Source of the DNA: an uncultured Phycisphaerales bacterium
GTDB lineage: Bacteria > Planctomycetota > Phycisphaerae > Sedimentisphaerales > Anaerobacaceae
DNA length: 64,000 nucleotides
Assembly (NCBI GenBank): GCA_937927975.1
Contig: CALEZT010000177.1
Location: 1 to 64,000, forward strand
Direction: 5' to 3'
Position 1 is the first letter of the stretch. The number at the start of each line of letters is the position of its first letter. The notes below the pieces were generated by a model. That model did no database searches. It was not told the origin of the DNA and saw nothing but the letters and a program-made list of their open reading frames with translations. Below, piece by piece: positions 19,816 through 28,500 of the stretch. The translations under genes and the position numbers were made by a program.

Positions 19816-20151
19816 TCATTGCGAGAGCTTGGCGCTGATCACTCGGTTCAGGCTGACGTTCTCCTCGGCGGCTTCCAGGGCGAGTCTGCGGTGGACTTCC
19901 GGGGGGACGCGAACCATGAACTTGCCGCTGTAGCGGCGCTGACTGATCGGCTCGGGCACAGGTTCATCGTTGGCCTGCATGTCGGCCACGACCTCGGCGA
20001 CAACTTTGCGAATTCCCCGCAAAGCCTTCTCCGGCGTGCCATCCAGCCAACTGAGGCTCGGGAACTCCGCGCAGAGACCGACACACTGGTTGTCCTCTTG
20101 CGACCACGTCACGCGGTACGTATATTGATCAAGCTTCTTCTGCTCACCCAC
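19816..20151 (-). CDS. hicB: HicB-family antitoxin
   Basis: The N-terminal half (YTYRVTWSQEDNQCVGLCAEFPSLSWLDGTPEKALRGIRKVVAEVV) is the partial RNase H-like HicB fold. The C-terminal half (SGKFMVRVPPEVHRRLALEAAEENVSLNRVISAKL) is a ribbon-helix-helix DNA-binding domain, the common HicB layout. It overlaps the hicA-like gene by eight bases and follows it, the usual HicA-first order. HicB neutralises HicA and represses the shared promoter. Length (111 residues) is normal. Confidence 0.9.
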   Translation of the reverse strand: MGEQKKLDQYTYRVTWSQEDNQCVGLCAEFPSLSWLDGTPEKALRGIRKVVAEVVADMQANDEPVPEPISQRRYSGKFMVRVPPEVHRRLALEAAEENVSLNRVISAKLSQ

Positions 20152-20389
20152 GGTTCAACCTCTCGATCGCGGCGATAACCTGCCGTACCTGATAGGCCTT
20201 GGCCTTGCCTTTGTCGTTCTGAATGTTGACTCTCGGATCTCCTTGCCAGGGCATTCTGTAGACACGATGGCTGGTGCCTTCCTGGCGCGGCGACCCGAAA
20301 TAGAAGTCGCAGACTTTGCACAAGTCCGCAAACCGTACGCCCCGCGGATTCTCACGCATCCGGGCAAGGATGTCTTCAACGCTTGCCAT
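20144..20389 (-). CDS. hicA: HicA-like toxin (mRNA interferase fold)
   Basis: The 81-residue protein contains a GTSHRVYRMPWQGDPRVNIQ segment matching the HicA double-stranded-RNA-binding-like fold with its conserved G-[ST]-H histidine, followed by KAYQVRQVIAAIERL. HicA toxins bind and cleave mRNA. Pairing with hicB directly downstream supports the call. A good promoter ends eight bases or so before the start codon, so the leader is very short. Confidence 0.85.
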   Translation of the reverse strand: MASVEDILARMRENPRGVRFADLCKVCDFYFGSPRQEGTSHRVYRMPWQGDPRVNIQNDKGKAKAYQVRQVIAAIERLNRG

Positions 20390-20395
20390 ATCTAA

Positions 20396-20424
20396 ATGAT
20401 ACCAATACTGATACTATCGGTCAA
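20396..20424 (-). promoter_or_regulatory. hicAB promoter (TTGACC-17-TATCAT) with operator-like repeats
   Basis: On the minus strand, TTGACC (20424-20419) and TATCAT (20401-20396) are 17 bases apart. The spacer contains gatagtatcagtattgg with repeated TGATAC/GTATCA units, including a perfect gata-g-tatc palindrome. This suits binding by the HicB ribbon-helix-helix domain; autoregulation is inferred. Confidence 0.65.
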
Positions 20425-20506
20425 GACAAAAGGTTCACTTCGTCAGGCAAATTGGCGGCGTCCTGGGCAATTCCTGAGATGGCATACCTATTCCGCCAGC
20501 AATCCT

Positions 20507-20911
20507 TCATTTCTTCGGCAATCCCTCCGGGTGCTGGGGAATCGCGTTGCAGATTTCGTGCCAGGGGGCTTTCTGGCTGGTCCAGATATGGCATTGCGGC
20601 CGGAGCTGAGGGTCGTCGTCGAGGGAGCCCGCTCGAACGATGACCATCCCCGGCCTCTGCTCCGCTCGCGCGAAGACGTGGCAGCCGCAGGTCTTGCAGA
20701 AGGAGCGATGCTTGCCTGGCGAGGATTCGTAGGCGACGAGACTGTCCTGGCCCGACGCAACCTTGAACCCGTCGGACTCCACCGCCAGGACCGACGAAAA
20801 GGCCGAGCCGGTGAACTTGCGACAATCCGGGCAGTGGCAATTCACGAACATCAGCAGCCGGCCATGAATCTCGTATTTCACGGCCCCGCAATAGCAGCTT
20901 CCTTTCAGCAT
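20507..20911 (-). CDS. GFA / CENP-V domain protein
   Basis: The cysteine pattern is that of the glutathione-dependent formaldehyde-activating enzyme family: GSCYCGAVKYEI, NCHCPDCRKFTGSAFSS and SFCKTCGCHVF, which bind two zinc ions. The 134-residue length is typical. Only one family member is known to act on formaldehyde, and most have no proven reaction, so the name should be read as a fold. It follows the hicAB region in the same direction but is divergent in spacing, with no obvious operon. Confidence 0.92.
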   Translation of the reverse strand: MLKGSCYCGAVKYEIHGRLLMFVNCHCPDCRKFTGSAFSSVLAVESDGFKVASGQDSLVAYESSPGKHRSFCKTCGCHVFARAEQRPGMVIVRAGSLDDDPQLRPQCHIWTSQKAPWHEICNAIPQHPEGLPKK

Positions 20912-20965
20912 CTGTCAGTCCCCTTCGGCCCAACGGCCGGAACCATGCGGAACAATCGGGCAGCA

Positions 20966-21535
20966 TCACGTGGACGTACGCGTGAACTCGGATGCCGGCG
21001 GCTGTCCCTGGTGTTCTCTTGTTGCGGTTTCCTGTCTCGTTTCCGCGTGCCGCTTCGGTTTCGTCTCGAACTCCTTGCGGAGTTCCACGCGCGCCCGATG
21101 GCTGCTGACCCACGAGGCAATCGCGCACACGACGAGAATCGCCAAAATCGCGGCAATCAGGGGGAGCACGCCGAGGAGGACGACTCTCGGGTACTCGGAG
21201 ATGAACTGCTCGATCACCGCCAGAGCCTGCGATGGCGGAATCAGGTCCGCCACCTCAGGGACCACAATCAAACAAATGATCAGAAGCCCGAGCAGAAGGA
21301 TGATTCCGATGACCCAGGCCGCCAGCGTCGCTACGGCCGTTCGCGGGAGCGCCGGCTGGCGGAAGAGATAGCCGCACTTGGCACACTGCACCCGACGACG
21401 TGCGGCGTCGGCATACATGGCCGCCCAGGAGTCGGCCAGAAGGAACAACGCAAACCCCAATCCGCTTGGTTCTTCCCGCGGAAGCGTAAATCCGTCATCG
21501 TTCCCGCAACTCGGACACTTGAAGTAGTATTTCAT
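20966..21535 (-). CDS. Zinc-ribbon membrane protein of unknown function
   Basis: From the chosen ATG the protein starts MKYYFKCPSCGNDDGF, and a second CAKCGYLF follows at about residue 55, making a four-cysteine zinc ribbon. Two membrane helices (VATLAAWVIGIILLLGLLIICLIVV and VVLLGVLPLIAAILAILVVCAIASWV) and a basic tail come next. An upstream in-frame ATG at 21589 would add MAAVQETGDG, a leader also present in front of the gene at 9135; I regard it as part of a repeated promoter-leader element. Function unknown. Confidence 0.65.
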   Translation of the reverse strand: MKYYFKCPSCGNDDGFTLPREEPSGLGFALFLLADSWAAMYADAARRRVQCAKCGYLFRQPALPRTAVATLAAWVIGIILLLGLLIICLIVVPEVADLIPPSQALAVIEQFISEYPRVVLLGVLPLIAAILAILVVCAIASWVSSHRARVELRKEFETKPKRHAETRQETATREHQGQPPASEFTRTST

Positions 21536-21615
21536 CGTTCCGCATTCAGCAACGGTTGTCCCATCGCCTGTCTCTTGCACTGCCGCCATGCCGTTCGCTC
21601 CTACTGTCGCCCACG

Positions 21616-21644
21616 ATTGTAGCGAGTCCGCTCGGGCAGATCAA
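21616..21644 (-). promoter_or_regulatory. Sigma70-type promoter (TTGATC-17-TACAAT), twin of 8924-8952
   Basis: On the minus strand TTGATC (21644-21639) and TACAAT (21621-21616) are 17 bases apart. Spacer ends (gccgagc versus gactcgc) and the following leader resemble the copy at 8924. It faces the zinc-ribbon membrane protein gene. Confidence 0.65.
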
Positions 21645-21697
21645 GAGGGCAAGCGTGTATCCAGCCGGGCCATCGCTCTGCGGGTTGCGTGCGGGGC

Positions 21698-22438
21698 TCA
21701 CGCCTTGTTGTAGATCACAGGCATCCGGCCCTTCCATTTGCTCCAGGTGTCCGCGTCCGTGACAAGATCAGCCATGAAGTGGGCGACATTGATCCTGCTG
21801 GTCTTTCCCGGGTTGAACAGCGCGCTTCGGATCGGAGACGGATGCACCTCGTACTCGGTGACCTCGTCCTCATTGACCAGCGTATCCGGACGGACCGCCA
21901 CCCACTCGATCGCCTTGTCGCTTTGACCGATCTGGGTTCGCAGGTAGTCGGCCGCCTTCTCGTTATCCACGTGCGGCGGCAACAGCAGGCGAAGCAAACC
22001 AACGACGCATCGTTGGGCAAGCGACACCGGCTCGCGCAGATCGCGGTTGCTGTTGCCGGCCGTGTTCATGAGGACGAACCTGGTCGGCCTTTCCGGCTTG
22101 TTTGCCTTGATAGCGTTGCACAATCGCCGCGTGGCGTCGGTCACCAGTCGGCGAGGGCGGCCGAAGATGCCCCTCCAGCTTATGTTGTGTCCCAGACACG
22201 AAGCCGCCGCGTCACACCCGCCGACATGCCGGGCCATCTCAGCGTCGCTCAGATCCAGGACACTCGCACAGATCACGGTCAGGCGGTCATGACGTCTGAG
22301 GGCTTCGGACAACCTGTCCGGCGACCGCACTGCGGCCTTGACGCGGCATCCGCGGCCGAGCAATTGCTCCACCAGCAGCCGTCCCGTGGCCCCGCTGGCC
22401 CCGACCACCAGGATCGTCGTCTCTTTAATCGCCACCAT
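21698..22438 (-). CDS. NAD(P)-binding SDR-like oxidoreductase (NmrA/NAD(P)H-binding type)
   Basis: The ATG at 22438 gives MVAIKETTILVVGASGATGRLL, with the GASGATG dinucleotide-binding loop of atypical short-chain dehydrogenases. VICASVLDLSDAEMARHVGGCDAAASCLG and RFVLMNTAGNSNRD match the second and third strands of that fold. The usual YxxxK is not evident; VDNEKAADYLRTQI takes its place, as in NmrA-like proteins that bind NAD(P) without classic catalysis. The longer frame upstream begins in sequence shared with the neighbouring repeat-like region and is rejected. It is not close enough to its neighbours to propose a pathway. Confidence 0.85.
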   Translation of the reverse strand: MVAIKETTILVVGASGATGRLLVEQLLGRGCRVKAAVRSPDRLSEALRRHDRLTVICASVLDLSDAEMARHVGGCDAAASCLGHNISWRGIFGRPRRLVTDATRRLCNAIKANKPERPTRFVLMNTAGNSNRDLREPVSLAQRCVVGLLRLLLPPHVDNEKAADYLRTQIGQSDKAIEWVAVRPDTLVNEDEVTEYEVHPSPIRSALFNPGKTSRINVAHFMADLVTDADTWSKWKGRMPVIYNKA

Positions 22439-22516
22439 GCGATTTCCTCGATCTGCCGGCCACAATCGGAGCCAGATCGCTCCGCACCTGCGTCCCTGCG
22501 TGAGAAGCAATCCCTG

Positions 22517-23832
22517 TCAGACCAACGGCGTCTTGCCCGGCATCGGGACCGGGGCGACCGGGAGCGGGCCCTGTTCGTAGGTGGGCGGGGTCAGGTCTTG
22601 TTTGGAGGCGTTCATGACCCAGTCCCACTTGATCGCACGGCCTGTGTAGGCGCTCATGCGGCCCAGGATTGCCGTCATCGTGCTCTCGGCCACCTGTTTG
22701 CCCTCATTGAGCGGCCGGCCGTCGCGGATGCTTTGGATCAGGTCCGCGTGCTCCTGCTCGTAAGGGTTGGGGTCGGGCCGGAGTATTTGAAGGGGTTGGT
22801 GCCCTGGATGAGGCCTTCCGCCGCGACGCCTTTGGAGCCCACGATCCGCTCGGCGACCCGCTCGGCGCAGCCCATCGTCTGGCGGGCCATGCTCAGGATG
22901 CGGGCGCCGTTGGCGTACTCGAATTCGACCGCGAAGTGGTCGTAGATGTTGCCGAATTCGGGCTCGACGCGGACCTGCCGGCCGCCCATGCCGATCGCGG
23001 TCACCGGGTGGCCGCCCATGGCCCAGTTGATCACGTCGATGTTGTGCACGTGCTGTTCGACGATGTGGTCGCCCGACTGCCACGTGTAGAAGTACCAGTT
23101 GCGGCACTGGGTCTCCATGTCCGTCCAGGTGGGCTGCCGCTCGTGATAGAAGCCCCAGTTGCGGACGCAGGGACCGAGCCAATAGCACTGGCCGGCGACC
23201 AGTTCGCCGATGTCGCCATTGTGGACTCGCTTGATGACCTCGACGTACTTGGGATCGTGACGCCTCTGCGTGCCGGCGACGATCGCCAGGCCCTTGGTCT
23301 TCGCCAATTCGGAAGATTGCAGGACCGAGCGAATCCCGACCGGATCGACCGCGACGGGCTTCTCCATGAACACGTGCTTGCCCGCCTCGACCGCAGCCTT
23401 GAGGTGCATGGGCCGAAAGTGCGGCGAGGTCGCCAGGATCACCAGGTCCACCACGCCGCTGTTGATGAGTTTCTTGTAGGCGTCGAACCCGGTGAAACAC
23501 GTCTCGCGCGTGACCTTCACCTTGTCCGCATGCTTCCAGGGCTGCGAAGAACTCCAATCCTTTTCGCCATCCTTCCTGATCGTGGCCAGGCAGGCGTCGA
23601 TCCGGTCCTGGAACAGATCAGCCAGGGCGGTGATCTCGATGTTGGGCGAGGAATCGACGCAGTTGCGCACGGCCCCCACGCCCCGGCTGCCACAGCCGAC
23701 CAGACCCACGCGAATCTTGTCCGAGCCCGCGGCGTACAACCGCCCGCCAATGACTCCCAGCGCCGCAAGCGACGCCGCCGAACCCTGGATGAATTGCCTT
23801 CGCGAAACCGACGCTCTCATCTGACGTGTCAT
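22517..23832 (-). pseudogene. TAT-exported Gfo/Idh/MocA oxidoreductase, frameshifted
   Basis: The first frame (from ATG 23832) has a twin-arginine signal (SRRQFIQGSAASLAALGVIGG), the nucleotide-binding GLVGCGSRGVGAV, and the family motif HVFMEKPVAVDP. It goes off frame near 22775, in a C-rich run after FKYSG, and ends early at 22738. The neighbouring frame continues with the expected C-terminus (NPYEQEHADLIQSIRDGRPLN ... STMTAILGRMSAYTGR) to a stop at 22517. One missing base restores the frame. Members oxidise or epimerise sugars and are abundant in planctomycetes. The frameshift could be a sequencing error, since only one base separates it from an intact gene. Confidence 0.85.
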
Positions 23833-23960
23833 AGCAGTCACCTCGTCCAACGGATTGATGCAGGGTGTGCCGTGCACACCGTTTCCAGGGCTTTCAGTGT
23901 CGCAGCGTCGCTTGGGGTTGTCAAGTGAATCGTCTCGGCAGCCAGCGACCACACCAAGCG

Positions 23961-23999
23961 AAAAAGGGCAGGCGATGAAGGCGCGGATCACCTGCCCTT
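23961..23999 (-). terminator. Rho-independent terminator downstream of lemA
   Basis: On the minus strand AAGGGCAGG and its complement CCTGCCCTT form a stem of at least nine pairs (extended by GAT/ATC), followed by TTTTTC. It lies 140 bases after the lemA stop and faces the correct way. Confidence 0.7.
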
Positions 24000-24140
24000 G
24001 ACAAAAGAGGATTGTCTATGATGACAAGCGTCAGTGTACTCGCCAATGTTCGGATGTGATGAGAATCCGGCAAGAATGGGATTAAATGTCGCTGCAGAAG
24101 GCAGTCAGCACCTGTCCAGGCCGGGCGGCTGGTCCATGGC

Positions 24141-24701
24141 TCATCCGAACTGCGCGTCCGGCACTTCCCGCATGGACGGAGGCACGTTGAAGTAGTCCTG
24201 CGGCTGGAAGCCGAACATCCCGGCGATAACGCTGCTCGGGAACATCTGGCACTTATTGCGATAGTCGCGGACGTTGCCGTTGAAGAACCGCCGGGCGGCC
24301 TGGATGCGGTCCTCGGTGTTGGTCAACTCCTGCTGGAGCTTGAGGAAGTTCTGGTCGGCCTTCAACTGCGGATAGTTCTCCACGACCACCATCATCTTCT
24401 GCAGGGCCGCCACCAACTGGTTCTCGTCCACCGCCTGCTCTTCGGGCCGGCCGTTGCTGGCCATGCACTGGGTCCGCAACTGCGTGACGCGGTCGAAGAC
24501 CTCCTTCTCGTGGGCCGCATAGCCCTTGACCGTGGCGACGAGGTTGGGGATCAGATCGTAGCGTCGTTTGAGCTCGGTGTCGATGTTGGCCCAGGCGTCC
24601 TGGATGTGGTTGCGGAGGGCCACCAGCGTGTTGTGCGTCGCGATCACGAAGACCAGCGGAATCAGGACGACGACCCCAATCACAATCAGCGTTGGAACCA
24701 T
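24141..24701 (-). CDS. lemA: LemA family protein
   Basis: One N-terminal membrane helix (VPTLIVIGVVVLIPLVFVIA) is followed by the LemA core: NTLVALRNHIQDAWANIDTELKRRYDLIPNLVATVKGY, then YPQLKADQNFLKLQQELTNTEDRIQAARRFFN. LemA proteins are helical bundles on the outer face of the membrane with no known catalysis. Length (about 186 residues) is standard. A GTG at 24707 overlaps the upstream stop; the ATG two codons on follows GAGGTG and is preferred. The pairing with a DUF3137-like gene upstream is common, and the two are surely one operon. Confidence 0.93.
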   Translation of the reverse strand: MVPTLIVIGVVVLIPLVFVIATHNTLVALRNHIQDAWANIDTELKRRYDLIPNLVATVKGYAAHEKEVFDRVTQLRTQCMASNGRPEEQAVDENQLVAALQKMMVVVENYPQLKADQNFLKLQQELTNTEDRIQAARRFFNGNVRDYRNKCQMFPSSVIAGMFGFQPQDYFNVPPSMREVPDAQFG

Positions 24702-24703
24702 TC

Positions 24704-25375
24704 TCACCTCGCGGAAAACAGATACTCGGGCATCAACGATCTCAGCGCGATCAGACGACTGAGGTTCGGCTCGATCCGCTCGGGACTGAGTCGCGAGCTG
24801 AACGTGATCGCCAGCACGTCGCCTTCGATCTCAATCGTGAGGTCGTCGTTGGCCAGCAGATATTCCATCATTCTCGCGTGGCACACGTCGTAGGCGAACT
24901 TTTTGTTCGGGGAGCGAACGCAGAACCGACGGGAGAACTCGTGCGACTCGAAATCGATGTCCGCGTAGCCGACCGCCTGAGCGATCTTCGAGAGAATCCC
25001 TTCCTTCGCGATAACCAGTTCGGGGAACGACGCGGGCATGTGGAGAATGAAGCAGGAGAAATAGTGATGGTGCGTCTGCCTGCGGCCCTTGGAGTCGCTG
25101 GAGTAGGTTTCGTAGTGGTAGTCGAAGATCGCCACGTTGTGGCCCTGGGTTGTGCCCGAGAGGGTGTTGAAGGCATAGCGGTTGGAGCCCGTCCGCAGCT
25201 TGTCCAGGAAGGCGTAGCGATGAGCCAGGTCCCGGTTCTTGCCCGGCTCGAAGCGAAGGTCCAGCCTGGCCGCCAGGGCCATCATCGCCTCCCGGCGTTT
25301 CTTGGCGGCAAGATGACCGAAAACCGCGGCGACGATGACCAGGGCAATCACACCAATAATAATCAGGGGTTCCAT
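24704..25375 (-). CDS. DUF3137-like membrane protein
   Basis: A single N-terminal helix (LIIIGVIALVIVAAVFGHLA) leads into a soluble domain with MALAARLDLRFEPG and IFDYHYETYSSDSKGRRQTHHHYFSCFI. This matches DUF3137-type proteins, which often stand beside LemA. The role of the pair is unknown. The ATG at 25375 (third in-frame codon of the longest frame) starts MEPLIII. Its stop codon overlaps the lemA start region, so the two are translationally linked. Confidence 0.75.
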   Translation of the reverse strand: MEPLIIIGVIALVIVAAVFGHLAAKKRREAMMALAARLDLRFEPGKNRDLAHRYAFLDKLRTGSNRYAFNTLSGTTQGHNVAIFDYHYETYSSDSKGRRQTHHHYFSCFILHMPASFPELVIAKEGILSKIAQAVGYADIDFESHEFSRRFCVRSPNKKFAYDVCHARMMEYLLANDDLTIEIEGDVLAITFSSRLSPERIEPNLSRLIALRSLMPEYLFSAR

Positions 25376-25381
25376 CAACAC

Positions 25382-25581
25382 ACCTGCGAAGAATCATCTT
25401 TCCTGCGGCGGCCACGCCCACGAAGTTCCGACGCGTCCGTCCGCGGGGATTCTATCGCATCGCGCGCAGGGCTTCAATGGGTCTTGTCGGCACAATATCC
25501 GTGACGCAGCCCGTCCGGATCGAGCACCCAGCCCAGGTCCTTCGCCGGCGATCAGAATGACTGCCGGACGTCTCAACCACC
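25382..25581. other. Short non-coding gap
   Basis: I see no gene, repeat or clear terminator between the DUF3137-like gene and the C10 peptidase gene. It should contain the promoter of the DUF3137-lemA pair. Confidence 0.4.
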
Positions 25582-28500
25582 TCACGGAGACTTACTGGCC
25601 TGGGAGGTCCCGCCGTAGGCGCCCATGTTGACCCGCAGCCCTCGCGGCTGGGGCTCGTTGGCGATGCTCGTCGCGGGATCGCCCGCGTCGATGCAGGGAC
25701 TCGTGACGCTGTCGAGCACCCAGCTCTTGGAGACCGGGTCCCACCGGCCCGCCTGGGATTTCAGGTGGAAATCGCCGTTTTCAGGATCCGCGAACAACGG
25801 ATCGACCGCGATGTTGCCTATGCCCGTCCAGCCTCCCTGGATGTCGTTGTAGCGAATGGAGTACTCGCTGCTGCCGACCGATTCGGACATCCAGATCTCG
25901 TTCTGCCAGATGATGTTGTTCACGATCGGAACCGAGACGGAAGGCCAGCCTGGGATGATGGTCGTGTCCAGGTGCATCGCGGCGGGCCGATTGGCGACGA
26001 TGGTGTTGTTGCGGATCGTGGGCGCGCTGAGCCAGTTCATGATGCCGCCGCCGATGGTGGCTTCGTTGCGGGCGATCACGTTGTTCGAGATCGTGCATTC
26101 GGTCCCGTAGAGGGCGATCGCCCCTCCGTCCAAGTCCGCGCCGTTGTCCACGATTACGTTGTTGGTGATCGTCGCGTACCCGCCGGCGTAGCACATGATG
26201 GCGCCGCCGGTCTGGGCGTAGTTGTTCGCGATTCGGCACGAATCGATGGTCGGGCCGCTGATCAGGCCGTAGCCTGGGTCGTCGTCTTCCGAGCTGGCGC
26301 AGAGGATGGCCCCGCCGTAGAGACCCTCGAAACCGCCGTCGCGGGCGCGGTCTTTGAACGCGTACTCGATCGTGCAGTATTTCAGTTGATCCTCGGTCGA
26401 GCTGTTGATGAAACGAATGCCGGTCCATCCATCCTGAAGATCGGTCGCGGTGAACAGGATCTTGTCCTGCTCGGTCCCGACGGCCTTGAGCGTCGCGCGG
26501 TAGCCGACGGTCAGGCTGAAGCGTCCCGCGAAACGAACGACCACGCCGGGCTCGATCGTCAGCGTCTGATTCTTGGCGACGGAGATGTCGCCTGTGACGG
26601 TGTACGGGCTGCTCGCCTTCTTCCAGGTCCCCTTGACCGCGCCGGCGGGCACGACGGTCCCGACGACTCCCACGCCGCGAAGGTCGATCGTCATCGTCGG
26701 GGCGTTGCTGCTGCTCGAATGGACAATGAGAGTGCCTTTGTAGACCTTCTCCTGTGTCGGGTGGAACCGGACCTTGACCTGTGCGACGCCGCCGGGCGAC
26801 AGCACTTTGTCCTGCACCGCCGCTTCGAGAGTGAAGGCCCCTTCCGCCAGGGACGTGTCGGCGATCTTGAAGTCGTCGGCGCCCGTATTGGCCAGTTCGA
26901 CGACCACAACCTTGCTCGAATCGACCGCGACGAATCCCGCGTCGATCGTAGTCGAAGGCGTCGCGGTAAGCAAAGGCAGACTGGCCTGGCTCTCGTACCC
27001 CCCCAGATCCAGGACCTCGCAGTAGACCCTGGCCGCACCCGCCAGATCGGTATCGGGAAGTTCGGCCACCAGCGTCCCGCTGTTGATGCACGGCGACTCG
27101 GGTCGAAGCGTCCAGTTGGCGGAGGCGCCGTCGTAGTCGGCGCCGGCGCCGCCACTGGGCTCGAGGAAACACGGGTCTACAGCCATGTTGCCCTCGCCGG
27201 GGTAACCGCCCTGCACGGCGCAGAATGTCACGTTCGGTCGGCATTCGGCCATCTGGATCTGGTATCGGTCGTTGCCCCAGAAGACGCTGTTCACCACGTT
27301 GATCCCGTCCCAGGAGGTCGAGTAGAGGCCGCCGGGGAAATTGTTCACGATCGTGCAATTCCAGATCTCCGCCAGGCCCGACTCGTCACAGCAGATGCCG
27401 CCGCACTGCGTGTCGCCGCCGATGGAGGTGTTGTTGGCGATCAGCGTGTTGCTGATGATCGGGTAGCTGCCCAGGCAGTAGATCGCGCCGGCCTTGCCGC
27501 CGGTGTTGTTCGTGAATCGGCAGTTCTCGATCAGCGGGTCGGAGATCTCGCAGTACAGCCCGCCTCCGAGAAGATCGACGTCTGAGACCGTCGTCGAGCC
27601 GCTTTGCGGGTCCAGTCCCGCGTTCTTCTTCGCGTAGCTGATCACGCAATAGCTCAGGACATCGTCATAGCCGGAATTCACAAGCCGCAGCCCGCCCCAG
27701 CCTGCGGCGCGGTTCCAGGCAGTCAGCTCGATGGGCTGCGCGTCGCTGCCCCGAGCGGTCAGTTTGGCGTTTGGACCCACCGTCAAAGCGGCGTCCTGCG
27801 CGAACAGGACCTTGACACCCGGCTCGATCACCAGTCTTCCGCCCTTGGCGACGCTGATGTCGCCGGTCACGAAATAGGGCGACTTGTCGCGCGACCAGGT
27901 CCCCGATACCTCCCCCGCTGCGATCGTGGTTCCGTCTCCATAGGCCCAGCCCTTGAGGACCACGTTCCGGACGCCGCCGTCGGCATATTGGATTGCGAGA
28001 ATCCCGTAGTAATCGCCCGGTTGCGCGGGTTTGAAGACCACGTTGAGGGACGCGCCCTGGCGAAGCGTGTCGATGGTGAAGGCGCCGAGCCGGTTGGCGT
28101 ATTCCTGCCCGCCGCGTTCGACGAGGAACCCGTCCGGACAGGCGACGGATTCCACGCGGAGATTGGCGGTGTTGTTGCGGATGCGAAGGACCTGCGACTC
28201 CGACTGCTCGCCCGGTGCGGCGTAGAAGCCCATCGACGTCGCGTCCACCTCCACCACCGGCTGCGCCGGCTCGATGTTCAAGACGCATTCGGTGAACACG
28301 CAGTCGCGGTACAGCATTCCCGTCGGGATTCGATACCAGGCCTCGGTGATCGCTTTCGGGTGCTCGCTGCCCCAGCCGAAGTTGAGATGGTACTCGCCGT
28401 CGGTGTTGTATCCGTCGCAGACGATCGCGTGGCCGCCCCAGCCGTCGGGCGGACTGAAGCTCAGCAGCGCGGGCCTGGCGTTGATCATGTTCTCCTGGAG

